Of a stretch of 64,000 nucleotides of DNA, positions 18,377 through 29,217 are shown in pieces; the first letter of the stretch is position 1; each line of letters begins with the position of its first letter. The DNA is from Rhodanobacter sp. T12-5 (lineage in GTDB: Bacteria; Pseudomonadota; Gammaproteobacteria; Xanthomonadales; Rhodanobacteraceae), in the NCBI RefSeq assembly GCF_008329435.1, contig NZ_NPKN01000001.1:885261-949260 (forward strand), written 5' to 3'. The position numbers and the translations under genes were made by a program. The notes beneath the pieces are model-generated. The model was not told where the DNA came from and did no database searches. It worked only from the letters and a program-made list of their open reading frames with translations.

Positions 18377-18907
18377 TCAAGGTTGGCCCGGACTGCCAGG
18401 CGGCGGCCGGTCGTGGCCGTGCCGTTCATCCCAGTGCAGGCGTTCGGCGGGCGGCAGCGAATGCCATTCGCGGATCAGTCGCTCGCGTTGTGCCGGCGGC
18501 AATCGCTGGAAGCGCTCGAAGGTGGCGTGCAGCTGCTCGCGTTGTTGCGGTGGCAACTGGCGGAACTTGCGCCTGTTCTCGCGCGCCTGCCTGCGTTCGT
18601 CCGGTGTCATTTGCTGCCAGCGCGCGATGTGCTGGCGGACTTCCTCGCGTTTTTCCGGTGGCAGGGTTACCCAGTGTTCGGCGCGCTGGAGCATGTGCGA
18701 CTGTTTGCGCGGCGACATGCTGTTCCACTCTTTCTGCAGCGGTGCGAGCACCTCGCGCTGGGCGGGGTCGAGGCTGTTCCACGCGCGCGGCGACGGCATG
18801 TCGGCATGGGGCGGTGGCGCATCCTGCGCATGCAACGGCGTCGCGGCGACGCCGCCGAGCAGGACGGCCAACAGCAGCGGCAGGATCGGGCGAAGGATGC
18901 GGGCCAT
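18377..18907 (-). CDS. DUF3106 domain protein, secreted
   Basis: This 176-residue protein has a signal peptide (ending ATPLHAQ). Repeated helical segments built on W/F-x-x-LPP-x-x-R follow: WNSLDPAQRE, WVTLPPEKREE, FRQLPPQQREQ, FQRLPPAQRER and WHSLPPAERL. This repeat is the mark of DUF3106 and resembles a periplasmic stress-protein architecture rich in arginine and glutamine. It is the third gene after a sigma factor and a membrane protein, 3 bases after the latter. Its function is not established; a periplasmic sensor or regulator of the sigma pathway is possible. Confidence 0.82.
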   Translation of the reverse strand: MARILRPILPLLLAVLLGGVAATPLHAQDAPPPHADMPSPRAWNSLDPAQREVLAPLQKEWNSMSPRKQSHMLQRAEHWVTLPPEKREEVRQHIARWQQMTPDERRQARENRRKFRQLPPQQREQLHATFERFQRLPPAQRERLIREWHSLPPAERLHWDERHGHDRPPPGSPGQP

Positions 18908-18910
18908 GGC

Positions 18911-19291
18911 TCAGCGCGCTGCCGTATGGCTGCTGGTGGAAGCCAGCCAGCCGTAGAAATCGAGGTTCTGGTAGAGGTTCGGATCGGTCTTGTCGGCGTC
19001 CGGTGGCAGCTCGTTGTCCAGGTCGTCGGCGCTGCCGGCGGCGTGCATCGCGGTGGTGGGGTGCTGCGTCGGCAAGGGTTGCCACACCATCATCGCGGCC
19101 AGCGCGATCGCGGCGAAGGCGCCGGTGGGGATCAGCCAGCGTGCGGCGCGGTGCGTCGGTGCGTGTGCTGCCTCGAGCGCCTGTCGCCGCGCTGCGCGCA
19201 GGCGCCCGGCGGTGGCCGGGTCGACGTGTTGGGCTGCCTCGCGCCAGAGTTCGCGGGCGCGCTGTTCGAAATGTTCGTCGGGCGAAGTCAT
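18911..19291 (-). CDS. DUF3619-like membrane protein, putative anti-sigma factor
   Basis: This 126-residue protein has a cytoplasmic helical N-terminus (FEQRARELWREAAQ, then AGRLRAARRQALEAA), one membrane segment (WLIPTGAFAAIALAAMMVW, about 52-70) and a short acidic periplasmic tail ending in LDNELPPDADK...FYGWLAS. The layout and the acidic LPPDA...WL tail fit DUF3619-type proteins found next to sigma factors. The start overlaps the sigma stop (ATGA). A role as anti-sigma factor is inferred from position and topology; there is no zinc-finger motif. Confidence 0.72.
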   Translation of the reverse strand: MTSPDEHFEQRARELWREAAQHVDPATAGRLRAARRQALEAAHAPTHRAARWLIPTGAFAAIALAAMMVWQPLPTQHPTTAMHAAGSADDLDNELPPDADKTDPNLYQNLDFYGWLASTSSHTAAR

Positions 19292-19917
19292 CGCCAGTCC
19301 TCCAGTTGGTCGCGCAGATGGTGCATCGCGCGTGACAGATGGGTTTTCACGCTGCCTTCGGAGCAGCCCATGGCGCGGGCGGTTTCCGCCACGTCGAGTC
19401 CTTCCAGCATGCGCAGCATGAACGCCTCGCGCTGACGTTGCGGGAGTTGCCCGACGGCGGTGGCCATGTCCGCGTACGACTGTACGTCGTGCAGCCGGTC
19501 GAGGGGACCCTGGCCGGGATCGGCAGGCTCCCACACGGGCAGTTCGTCGCCGCTGTCGTCGCGCCCGCCACCAAGCCAGCCCACCACGATCGAGCGTACT
19601 TTGCGGCGGCGCTGCAGGTCGACGATGCGCCGACGCAGGATGCCCCAGAACAGCGGCGCCCATTCCATGGCAGGTTTGAACCGGTAGTGCTTGACCAGCC
19701 GCAGCATGGCGTCCTGTACCGCATCCATCGCGTCCTCGCGATGACGCAGCTGCAACTCGGCCATGCGGAACGCGCGCCGCTCGACCTGCGCCAGGAACGC
19801 ATCCAGCGTGGCAGGCGTTTCGCGCGCGTCGAGCGGCAGCGTGGCGTCGAATGTGCCGACTGCGCTGTTCATGGCTGCGTCGTCCGCATCGTCGGGACCG
19901 GCATCCTCGGGCTCCAT
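19288..19917 (-). CDS. ECF-type RNA polymerase sigma factor
   Basis: This 209-residue protein has region 2 (RHREDAMDAVQDAMLRLVKHY, EWAPLFWGILRRRIVDLQRR) and region 4 (LPQRQREAFMLRMLEGLDV, TARAMGCSEGSVKTHLSRA). The insert between the regions is long and glycine/aspartate-rich. The ATG at 19917 follows GGGAGAT. It heads an operon with a DUF3619-like membrane protein and a DUF3106 protein. The operon sits between pntAA and pntAB on the opposite strand, so its promoter region is shared with that of pntAB. Confidence 0.9.
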   Translation of the reverse strand: MEPEDAGPDDADDAAMNSAVGTFDATLPLDARETPATLDAFLAQVERRAFRMAELQLRHREDAMDAVQDAMLRLVKHYRFKPAMEWAPLFWGILRRRIVDLQRRRKVRSIVVGWLGGGRDDSGDELPVWEPADPGQGPLDRLHDVQSYADMATAVGQLPQRQREAFMLRMLEGLDVAETARAMGCSEGSVKTHLSRAMHHLRDQLEDWR

Positions 19918-20106
19918 CGGTGGATCTCCCGTGTTCAACGCGGCAGGCGGGTGCAGGTTGACGTGGGTACGGTCGGCGACCGGGCCGATGCGGCCTTGTT
20001 CGCCGCGAAGGCTTCGCCGGGGCGCGGACGGTCTCGAAGTCGGGCGGGGTTCCCGTATGATGCAGGCACAACGTCCTGGCGGGCGGCTCTCATAGGGGAT
20101 GGGGTC

Positions 20107-20427
20107 ATGATCGACGGTTTCCTGGCGCTGTATATCTTCATGCTGGCCGCATTCACCGGCTATGAAATCATTGCGCGGGTGCCGGTGATCCTGCACACGC
20201 CGCTGATGTCCGGGTCCAACTTCGTCCACGGCATTGTGCTGGTTGGGGCGATGATTGCGCTAGGGCACGCGAACACGCCGTTCGAGATCGCGATCGGCTT
20301 CATCGGCGTGCTGCTCGGCGCCGGCAACGCCGCCGGCGGCTACGTGGTGACCGAGCGGATGCTGGAGATGTTCAAGTCCAGCAAGCCGGACGCCGGCCGG
20401 CCTGGATCAAGCAAGGGAGCGAAGTGA
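20107..20427 (+). CDS. pntAB: NAD(P) transhydrogenase subunit alpha part 2 (membrane)
   Basis: This 106-residue protein is the membrane part of the split alpha subunit. It shows three hydrophobic segments: LALYIFMLAAFTGYEII, FVHGIVLVGAMIALG, and the segment EIAIGFIGVLLGAGNAAGG. RVPVILHTPLMSGSN is a conserved loop. With pntB it forms the proton channel that drives hydride transfer from NADH to NADP. Its stop shares a base with the pntB start, so the two are coupled. The pntAA gene lies 1.8 kb upstream, beyond a reverse-oriented operon. Confidence 0.93.
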   Translation: MIDGFLALYIFMLAAFTGYEIIARVPVILHTPLMSGSNFVHGIVLVGAMIALGHANTPFEIAIGFIGVLLGAGNAAGGYVVTERMLEMFKSSKPDAGRPGSSKGAK

Positions 20428-21884
20428 TGAGCTGGCTGCCCACCGTGATCAAGGCCTGTTATTTCCTCGCCGCCCTGCTGTTCATCCTGGGCCTCAAGCG
20501 CATGAGCTCGCCGCGCACCGCGCGCGGCGGCATCGTGTGGGCCGGCTACGGCATGCTGCTGGCGGTGCTGGCCACGTTCTTCCTGCCGGACATGCACAAC
20601 CGCGGGCTGATCGTCGCCGCGGTGGTGATCGGCGTCAGTGCCGCGTGGTGGAGCGGCAAGCGCGTGGCGATGACCGCGATGCCGCAGATGGTGGCGCTGT
20701 ACAACGGCATGGGCGGCGGCGCGGCGGCGGCGATCGGCGCGGTCGAGCTGATCGCGTTTGCGCGGTCGTCCGGACTGCTGCATGCCGTGCCCGACACTTC
20801 GCCGCTGCGGCCCGAAGCCTGGGCGGTGAACGGCCTGCCGCCTACGCTGTCGCCGGTGGAGCTGGCGCTGGGCGTGCTTGGCGCGCTGATCGGCGCGGTG
20901 AGTTTCTCCGGCTCGTTGATTGCCTTCGCCAAGCTGCAGGGCTGGCTGGACAAGCGCTTCGTGTTTGCCGGTCAACGTGTGGTGAACCTGCTGTTGCTGG
21001 CGGGGGCCGTGGTGATCGGCATCGCGCTGGCCTGCGGTCATGCGAGCGTGCCGCTGATCGCGGCGTTCTTCGTGCTGGCGCTGTTGTTCGGCCTGATGAT
21101 GACGCTGCCGATCGGCGGCGCCGACATGCCGGTGGTGATCTCGCTGTACAACGCGTTCACCGGCCTGGCAGTGGCGTTCGAGGGTTTCGTGCTGGGCAAC
21201 GAGGCGATGATCATCGCCGGCATGGTGGTCGGCGCGGCTGGCACCTTGCTGACCCAGTTGATGGCCAAGGCGATGAACCGCTCGATCGGCAACGTGCTGT
21301 TCGGCAGCTTCGGCGCGACCGGTGGCGAGGCGCAGGCGATCGAGGGCGCGCAGAAGCCGATCGACGCTTCCGACGCGGCGGTGATGATGGCCTACGCCGA
21401 GCGCGTGGTGATCGTGCCCGGCTACGGCATGGCGGTGGCGCAGGCGCAGCACAAGGTGTGGGAGTTCGCGCAGTTGCTGATCAAGCGCGGGGTGAAGGTG
21501 AAGTTCGCCATCCATCCGGTGGCCGGCCGCATGCCCGGGCACATGAACGTGCTGCTGGCCGAGGCCGGCGTGCCGTACGACCTGATCGCCGACATGGACG
21601 ACATCAATCCCGAATTCCCGGCCACCGACGTGGCGCTGGTGATCGGTGCGAACGACGTGGTCAACCCGCTGGCCAAGACCGACCCGGCCTCGCCGATCTA
21701 CGGCATGCCGATCCTCGACGTCAGCGCGGCGAAACACGTGATCGTGATCAAGCGCGGCAAGGGCACCGGTTTCGCCGGCATCGAAAACGCGCTGTTCTAC
21801 GCCGACAACACGCGCATGTTGTACGGCGACGGCCAGGCTGCCGCGGGAGAACTGGTGGCGGCGGTCAAGGACATCGACGCCTGA
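20427..21884 (+). CDS. pntB: NAD(P) transhydrogenase subunit beta
   Basis: This 485-residue inner-membrane protein has about eight or nine membrane segments in its first 270 residues, including VALYNGMGGGAAAAIGAVEL and GADMPVVISLYNAFTGLAVA. The C-terminal NADP-binding domain III follows, with VIVPGYGMAVAQAQHKVWE, IHPVAGRMPGHMNVLLAEAG and LVIGANDVVNPLAKTDP. It pairs with pntAB and pntAA to make NADPH at the expense of the proton gradient. ATG 20427 was chosen over GTG 20424 because AGGGAG lies at better spacing. Confidence 0.96.
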   Translation: MSWLPTVIKACYFLAALLFILGLKRMSSPRTARGGIVWAGYGMLLAVLATFFLPDMHNRGLIVAAVVIGVSAAWWSGKRVAMTAMPQMVALYNGMGGGAAAAIGAVELIAFARSSGLLHAVPDTSPLRPEAWAVNGLPPTLSPVELALGVLGALIGAVSFSGSLIAFAKLQGWLDKRFVFAGQRVVNLLLLAGAVVIGIALACGHASVPLIAAFFVLALLFGLMMTLPIGGADMPVVISLYNAFTGLAVAFEGFVLGNEAMIIAGMVVGAAGTLLTQLMAKAMNRSIGNVLFGSFGATGGEAQAIEGAQKPIDASDAAVMMAYAERVVIVPGYGMAVAQAQHKVWEFAQLLIKRGVKVKFAIHPVAGRMPGHMNVLLAEAGVPYDLIADMDDINPEFPATDVALVIGANDVVNPLAKTDPASPIYGMPILDVSAAKHVIVIKRGKGTGFAGIENALFYADNTRMLYGDGQAAAGELVAAVKDIDA

Positions 21885-21910
21885 TCGACCGCGTTTTGCG
21901 CGGCGGTCGA
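21885..21910. terminator. Hairpin between convergent pntB and a membrane gene
   Basis: Arms TCGACCGC and GCGGTCGA are perfect complements around a ten-base loop with TTTT in it. It begins right after the pntB stop and ends just before the convergent gene, so it may serve both. There is no downstream T-run, which lowers confidence. Confidence 0.45.
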
Positions 21911-21917
21911 AGTCAGC

Positions 21918-22406
21918 TCAGCGCTTGCGCGGCGAACGCCAGGCCAGCCATGCGGCCAGCAGTACGGCCGGTATCGTCCAGCCGATATCCGCAGGCGACA
22001 ACGCCAGCCGCGTCAGTTGCCACAGCATGCCGAATCCCGCGGTCCGTAGCGCCTCGATCAGGCCCAGGCCCATGCTGCCGGCAATCAGTACGCCGGCGAT
22101 CAGCAGGTTGACGTAAAGCGCCGCCAATACGGTGGCGCACGCGGCCAGCAGCGCCGCGCCGATTCCTGCAGGACGTACCCCAAGGCGAATGGTCAGGGCC
22201 AGCAGCACGCCGGCGGGCATTGCCAGCCACGGCAGCGGGCGGCCGATGTACAAGGTCGCCACCATCCATACCGCCCCGGCAGCGAGTCCCAGCATGACGG
22301 CGATGAACAGCCCGGATACCGCCACGACTGCGTTGCGCGGGCTCATCGAAGGCACGACCGGAGGGATGGGAGCACGTGGTTGTCCATCTGGCAAAGCCGC
22401 CATCAT
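21918..22406 (-). CDS. Hypothetical membrane protein, 4-5 segments
   Basis: I do not recognise this 162-residue protein. It has hydrophobic segments at AVVAVSGLFIAVMLGLAAGA, PLPWLAMPAGVLLALTI, GIGAALLAACATVLAALYV, IAGVLIAGSMGLGLIEAL and WTIPAVLLAAWLAW, and ends in RSPRKR, which would face the cytoplasm. Tandem ATG codons at 22406 and 22403 are possible starts. An internal methionine (MSPRNAVV) could also serve. It is convergent with pntB and divergent from the sufT-like gene, with no operon partner. Confidence 0.6.
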   Translation of the reverse strand: MMAALPDGQPRAPIPPVVPSMSPRNAVVAVSGLFIAVMLGLAAGAVWMVATLYIGRPLPWLAMPAGVLLALTIRLGVRPAGIGAALLAACATVLAALYVNLLIAGVLIAGSMGLGLIEALRTAGFGMLWQLTRLALSPADIGWTIPAVLLAAWLAWRSPRKR

Positions 22407-22557
22407 AACGTGACGCTGGAGGACCACGAGGCGGGTCGTCCTTGAGTTCAATGCTTTCGGCCTGATCTGTGACAAGCGGGGCCGCCCTGCGGACGGCATA
22501 ATAGGCAACCCGGGTACGGCGCAAGGTCGTGCCCGCAAGACAGGATTGGCGAGTGGC

Positions 22558-23115
22558 ATGAGTGGTTTCAGTCTGAGCAGCGAACCCTTCACCCTGATGC
22601 GTGATTGCAGCGCCGTCATGGTGCCGCAAGGCGATACGGTGACCCTGCCGGCCGGTCAGATCGGCTACATCACGCAGGCGCTGGGCGGCAGCTTTACCGT
22701 CTATGTGGAGGGCAACCTGTTCCGCATCGCCGGCAATGACGCCGATGCGCTGGGCAAGGAACAGCCGGCACCGATCGAGGTGCCCGACGACGCCACCAAC
22801 GCCGATGTGGAGAAGCTGGCGTGGGATCAGCTGCGCACCGTGTTCGATCCGGAAATCCCGGTCAATGTGGTCGAGCTGGGACTGGTCTACGACCTCAGCC
22901 TGGAGCAGACCGAATCCGGTCAGCGCAAGGTCTATGTGAAGCTCACGCTGACCGCGCCCGGCTGTGGCATGGGCGACATCCTGGTCGATGACGCACGCAC
23001 CAAGCTGGAGATGATTCCCACGGTGGCCGAGGCGGATGTGGATCTGGTGTTCGATCCGCCGTGGAGCCATTCGATGATGTCCGATGCGGCCAAGCTCGAA
23101 ACCGGCATGCTCTGA
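22558..23115 (+). CDS. sufT: SufT-like iron-sulfur maturation protein
   Basis: This 185-residue protein has the TIGR03406/SufT layout. The N-terminal half is a beta domain (VMVPQGDTVTLPAGQIGYI, GSFTVYVEGNLFRI). A DUF59 domain follows with DPEIPVNVVELGLVYDLSL, LTLTAPGCGMGDILVDDA and VDLVFDPPWS. The conserved cysteine of DUF59 is in APGCGMG. SufT supports iron-sulfur cluster supply under high demand. Here it stands alone, without suf genes in the window. ATG 22558 was chosen over TTG 22546. Confidence 0.88.
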   Translation: MSGFSLSSEPFTLMRDCSAVMVPQGDTVTLPAGQIGYITQALGGSFTVYVEGNLFRIAGNDADALGKEQPAPIEVPDDATNADVEKLAWDQLRTVFDPEIPVNVVELGLVYDLSLEQTESGQRKVYVKLTLTAPGCGMGDILVDDARTKLEMIPTVAEADVDLVFDPPWSHSMMSDAAKLETGML

Positions 23116-25769
<2,654 letters not shown>

Positions 25770-25823
25770 TGTCGGCGACGGGACCGCGCCGGGCAGCCGG
25801 CGCGGTCCCGGGACGGTTCCAGT

Positions 25824-25854
25824 AAAAAAACCCGGCTTCGGCCGGGTTTTTTTT
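25824..25854. terminator. Bidirectional rho-independent terminator
   Basis: The stem CCCGGC/GCCGGG has a TTCG loop and is extended by seven A:T pairs, giving AAAAAAA before and TTTTTTTT after. It serves the M4 protease gene and the convergent asparaginase gene. Confidence 0.95.
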
Positions 25855-25893
25855 ATCGGCCCGACGCAGGCGCCCCGGTGCCTTGCGAATGAC

Positions 25894-26385
25894 TCAGCCG
25901 GCGGCTTCCTCGAAGCGGTTGGCGTCGCGGTTCTTGCGCACCTTGGCCGGATCCCACACGCGGCCGTTCATGGCGATGTAGACGCCGTCCGGCAGGGTCT
26001 GCACCGCGGCCACCGCGCAGCCGATGTTGAACACCGCGTCGGAGCCCTGGAAGCGCGCCGGGTTCAGCGCGCCGGTCAGCACGATCACCTTGCCCTTGAT
26101 GCTGGCCAGCTCGCGCGCGGTCTCGACCATGGTGTCGGTGCCGTGGGTGACCAGCACGTGGCGGTGCGGCTGCGCCTCGATCGTCGAGCGCACCAGTGCG
26201 CGGTCCTCGGCGCCCATGTGCAGGCTGTCCTTGCGCAGGATCGGGATCACGTCGAACTGGAACGCCACGCCGAGCTGGCCGAGGATGTCGCCGATCTGCG
26301 GCGCACCGATCTTGTAGTCCGACTTGTCGTCGAAGTAGATCTTGTCGATGGTGCCGCCGGTGGTGACGATGGTCAGGTGCTGCAT
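25894..26385 (-). CDS. Short asparaginase-family protein
   Basis: This 163-residue protein carries only the N-terminal half of the L-asparaginase fold. The first threonine motif is TIVTTGGTIDKIYFD and the second is VTHGTDTMVETAREL, followed by KVIVLTGALNPARFQGSDA. Full type I/II enzymes are about 330 residues, with a C-terminal domain that contributes to the active site of the neighbouring subunit; that domain is absent. It may be a stand-alone single-domain family member rather than a broken gene, because it ends cleanly (FEEAAG) and its core is intact. ATG 26385 was chosen. Confidence 0.78.
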   Translation of the reverse strand: MQHLTIVTTGGTIDKIYFDDKSDYKIGAPQIGDILGQLGVAFQFDVIPILRKDSLHMGAEDRALVRSTIEAQPHRHVLVTHGTDTMVETARELASIKGKVIVLTGALNPARFQGSDAVFNIGCAVAAVQTLPDGVYIAMNGRVWDPAKVRKNRDANRFEEAAG

Positions 26386-26445
26386 GTCGGTGGGCCGTGG
26401 AGAGAGTTCCGGCATTTTAGCCCGTGCCGGCACATGCGTGCCCGC

Positions 26446-26511
26446 AGGAGCCCGCTCGCGGGCGATGCTCTTCCGATGTGTGACAAAAGCATCGCCCGCG
26501 AGCGGGCTCCT
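26446..26511. repeat. REP-like perfect inverted repeat
   Basis: Two 24-base arms (26446-26469 and 26488-26511) are perfect inverse complements around an 18-base spacer. Each arm itself contains a GC palindrome, CCCGCTCGCGGG. The layout is that of a REP doublet (BIME). It lies between the convergently read asparaginase side and the end of the dehydrogenase gene at 26526, that is, in a 140-base space between two leftward genes. No REP-associated transposase gene is in the window. Confidence 0.85.
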
Positions 26512-26525
26512 ACGCCAGGAGCCGT

Positions 26526-28169
26526 TTATCCCAGCAGCAGGGCGGTGTTGTCGGCGTCCGGCGCGACCAGCCGGTCGAGGCCGAGCGCGACGAAGCGGTG
26601 CCGCGCCGCGGCCGGGCGTCGGTCGCCGTGGCGGCTCGACCAGGTGGCCTGGCGCGCCAGCAGCGCGGCCGCGGCGCAGCGCGCCAGGGTGAAGGCGAGG
26701 CCGCGCGCACCGGCTTCCAGCGTGTCGCGCGCGGCCGCATGCTGGTCGAGCCAGCGCGCCGCGGCATCCAGCGTCTGCCGGATCGCGCTGGCCGCGTGCA
26801 TGTCGTCGTTGCCGTCCAGCCAGCTCGCGCAGGCCGTGCGCAACGCGCCGAGGCTGTCGCCGGCCAGCGCGCGCAGGCTGTCCAGCGACAGCACGTTGGT
26901 GGTGCCTTCCCAGATCGCATACACCTGCGCGTCGCGCAGCAACTGCGGCAGGCCGGTGTCCTCGATGTAGCCGGCACCGCCGAAGCATTCCAGCGCCTCC
27001 GAGCACATCTGCACCGCCAGCTTGCCGGTCCACAGCTTGGCCAGCGGCGTGAGCAGCCGCAGCAGCGCGGCCTCATGCGGCTGCGCCGCGCCGTGCTCGA
27101 CCCGGCCCAGCAGGTGCGCAATCTCGAACGCCAGCGCGAACGCGCCCTCGAACTCGGCCTGCATGTCGGCCAGCGTCTGCGCGTGCAGCGGCTGCTCGAT
27201 CAATGGACGGCCAAACGCGCGCCGGCGCCCGGCGAAGTCGCGCGCCAGGGCGATCGCGCGGGCCATGCTGGCGACCGCGCAGACCGCGTTCCAGGTGCGC
27301 GTGACGTTGAGCATCGGCGCCACCTGGCGCACGCCGTTGGCAAGCTCGCCCAGCGGCCAGGCGGGCAGGCCGTCGAGGTGGATTTCCGCGGTGGGCAATT
27401 CCTGCGTGCCGAGCTTGTCCTTCAATCGGTCGATTATCAGTTCCGGCTTGCGTCGCGCGCCGTCCATCGTCTCGACGTAGAACAGCGCCAGCGCCGCGGT
27501 GCCCGCGGCCGCCGCGCCTTCGGGCCGCGCCAGCGCCAGCGCCGCCTCGCCGACCACCGCCGAGCTGAACCATTTGCGCCCGTACAGGCGCCATTGCCCG
27601 GCGGCATCCTGCCGCGCGACGGTTTCGGTGTGGCCGACATCGGAGCCGCCGGCGGTCTCGGTCATCCACTGGCCGCTGAGCCAGAACGTGGCCGGGTCGC
27701 AGCTGAGGAAACGCGGCAGCACGCGCTCGATCAGTTCGCGGTTGCCGGAGGCCTTGATCGCGGTGGCGGCGCCGTCGGTCATCGCCAGCGGGCAGGTGTA
27801 GAACTCGCTGGCGAGGTGGTACAGGTAGACGCGGGCGAATTCCTCCAGCCGCCCGTGCGCGCTGTCGCCGTGGCCGGCGGCCAGCACCGCATGTCGCGTC
27901 GTCATCGCCGCGCCTTCCTGCCACGCCGGCGTCAACTCGATGCGATCCACCCGTTGTCCCCAGGCGTCCCACTGCGTCAGCACCGGCTTGCGCCGCGTCG
28001 TGGTGCATGCGCGCTGCCACGCCATCTGCGCGTAGTCGCCCAGCGCATCGAGGTCGGCATCCAGCGCCGCGCGGCGCTCGGCCGGCAGCGCGCGATCGAG
28101 CAGGGCCAGCAGCGCGCGGTCGCTGCGATACGGGTGCGGCAGTTGCGGCGGATTCTGCAGGAAGGCCAT
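26526..28169 (-). CDS. Acyl-CoA dehydrogenase, AidB-like
   Basis: This 547-residue flavoprotein fits the AidB branch of acyl-CoA dehydrogenases. An N-terminal AidB-type domain (NPPQLPHPYRSDRALLALLD) precedes the dehydrogenase core. The FAD/substrate loop is SGQWMTETAGGSDVGHTET, and near the C-terminal side are ECFGGAGYIEDTGLP and YAIWEGTTNVLSLD. AidB proteins bind DNA and may act on alkylation damage, while relatives are fatty acyl dehydrogenases; sequence alone does not decide. ATG 28169 was chosen. A thioesterase gene is divergent from it, which hints at acyl-CoA metabolism. Confidence 0.9.
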   Translation of the reverse strand: MAFLQNPPQLPHPYRSDRALLALLDRALPAERRAALDADLDALGDYAQMAWQRACTTTRRKPVLTQWDAWGQRVDRIELTPAWQEGAAMTTRHAVLAAGHGDSAHGRLEEFARVYLYHLASEFYTCPLAMTDGAATAIKASGNRELIERVLPRFLSCDPATFWLSGQWMTETAGGSDVGHTETVARQDAAGQWRLYGRKWFSSAVVGEAALALARPEGAAAAGTAALALFYVETMDGARRKPELIIDRLKDKLGTQELPTAEIHLDGLPAWPLGELANGVRQVAPMLNVTRTWNAVCAVASMARAIALARDFAGRRRAFGRPLIEQPLHAQTLADMQAEFEGAFALAFEIAHLLGRVEHGAAQPHEAALLRLLTPLAKLWTGKLAVQMCSEALECFGGAGYIEDTGLPQLLRDAQVYAIWEGTTNVLSLDSLRALAGDSLGALRTACASWLDGNDDMHAASAIRQTLDAAARWLDQHAAARDTLEAGARGLAFTLARCAAAALLARQATWSSRHGDRRPAAARHRFVALGLDRLVAPDADNTALLLG

Positions 28170-28271
28170 GGCACGCTCCGTCCAGAGTCGAGGTGTCGAG
28201 TATAGGCATGCGGGCATTCGGCGCGTGGCGCTGGCATCATCGAAAGCCACTCCCCGGCGCAGGCGCCACCC

Positions 28272-29057
28272 ATGCGATTTTCCGAAGCGATGCAGACAGT
28301 CACGCGCCACGGCGATCACTGGCAGGCCACGGTGAGCGAAGACTGGCTGCAGGGACGCAGCGCGTTCGGCGGGTTGCAGGCGGCGCTCGCCCTGCGCGCG
28401 ATGCGCGAACAGGTGCCGGCGGACATGCCGCTGCGCAGCCTGCAGGTCACCTTCATCGCGCCGGTGCCGGCCGGTCGCGTGACCATCCTCTCGCAGCGCC
28501 TGCGCGAAGGCCGCAGCGCGATCCAGGTCGAGGCCAGCCTGTGCGATGGCGCGCAGACGCTGTGCCGGCTGCTCGGCGTATTCGGCAGCGCACGCCCCTC
28601 GGCACTGCATATCCAGCCCGTGCAGGCGCCCGTGGCAAGCGCGACCGTGCAGGAGGTGGCCTATGTGGAAGGCCGCTTGCCCGCCTTCACCCAGCACTTC
28701 CGCGCGCGCTGGCTGCGCGGCGACCTGCCATTCGGCGGCGGCCACCAGCGCGACAGCGTGCTGCAGCTTTCCCTGCGCGACGAAGGCCCCGTCGACGAAA
28801 CCCACGTGCTCGCCTACGCCGACTTCATCCCGCCGATCGCCCTGTCGATGTTCGCCGTGCCCACCCCCGGCAGCTCGCTCACCTGGATGCTCGAACTGCT
28901 GCGCGACCGCTACAACGACCTCGGCCTGGACGACTGGCGCGTCGACGCCGAACTGATCGCTGCCCGCGACGGCTATACCAACCAGAGCGTGATGCTGTGG
29001 GGGCCGCGTGGGGAGCCGGTGGCGTTGAGCCGGCAGAGCATGGTGGTGTTTGGGTGA
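28272..29057 (+). CDS. Acyl-CoA thioesterase, double-hotdog type
   Basis: This 261-residue protein has two hotdog folds. The first carries WLQGRSAFGGLQAALALRAM and LRSLQVTFIAPVPAG; the second has DETHVLAYADFIPPIA and SLTWMLELLR. The pattern fits the TesB-like thioesterases that hydrolyse acyl-CoA. It is divergent from the AidB-like dehydrogenase over about 100 bases, so the two may be co-regulated. The acyl chain preference is unknown. Confidence 0.82.
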   Translation: MRFSEAMQTVTRHGDHWQATVSEDWLQGRSAFGGLQAALALRAMREQVPADMPLRSLQVTFIAPVPAGRVTILSQRLREGRSAIQVEASLCDGAQTLCRLLGVFGSARPSALHIQPVQAPVASATVQEVAYVEGRLPAFTQHFRARWLRGDLPFGGGHQRDSVLQLSLRDEGPVDETHVLAYADFIPPIALSMFAVPTPGSSLTWMLELLRDRYNDLGLDDWRVDAELIAARDGYTNQSVMLWGPRGEPVALSRQSMVVFG

Positions 29058-29217
29058 GGTGGGGTGTTTCGTGTAAGGCGTTCGCGCCGTGATCGTGCGT
29101 GTGGAAACGACTCAAGTTATTGATTCATCTTGATTGCCGTTGCAGTGTCCGAGTAGTGGTACGGGATAGGTTGGGGATTAGACTGCATTTTGAAATTTAC
29201 ATGGTGTTAGACATCTT

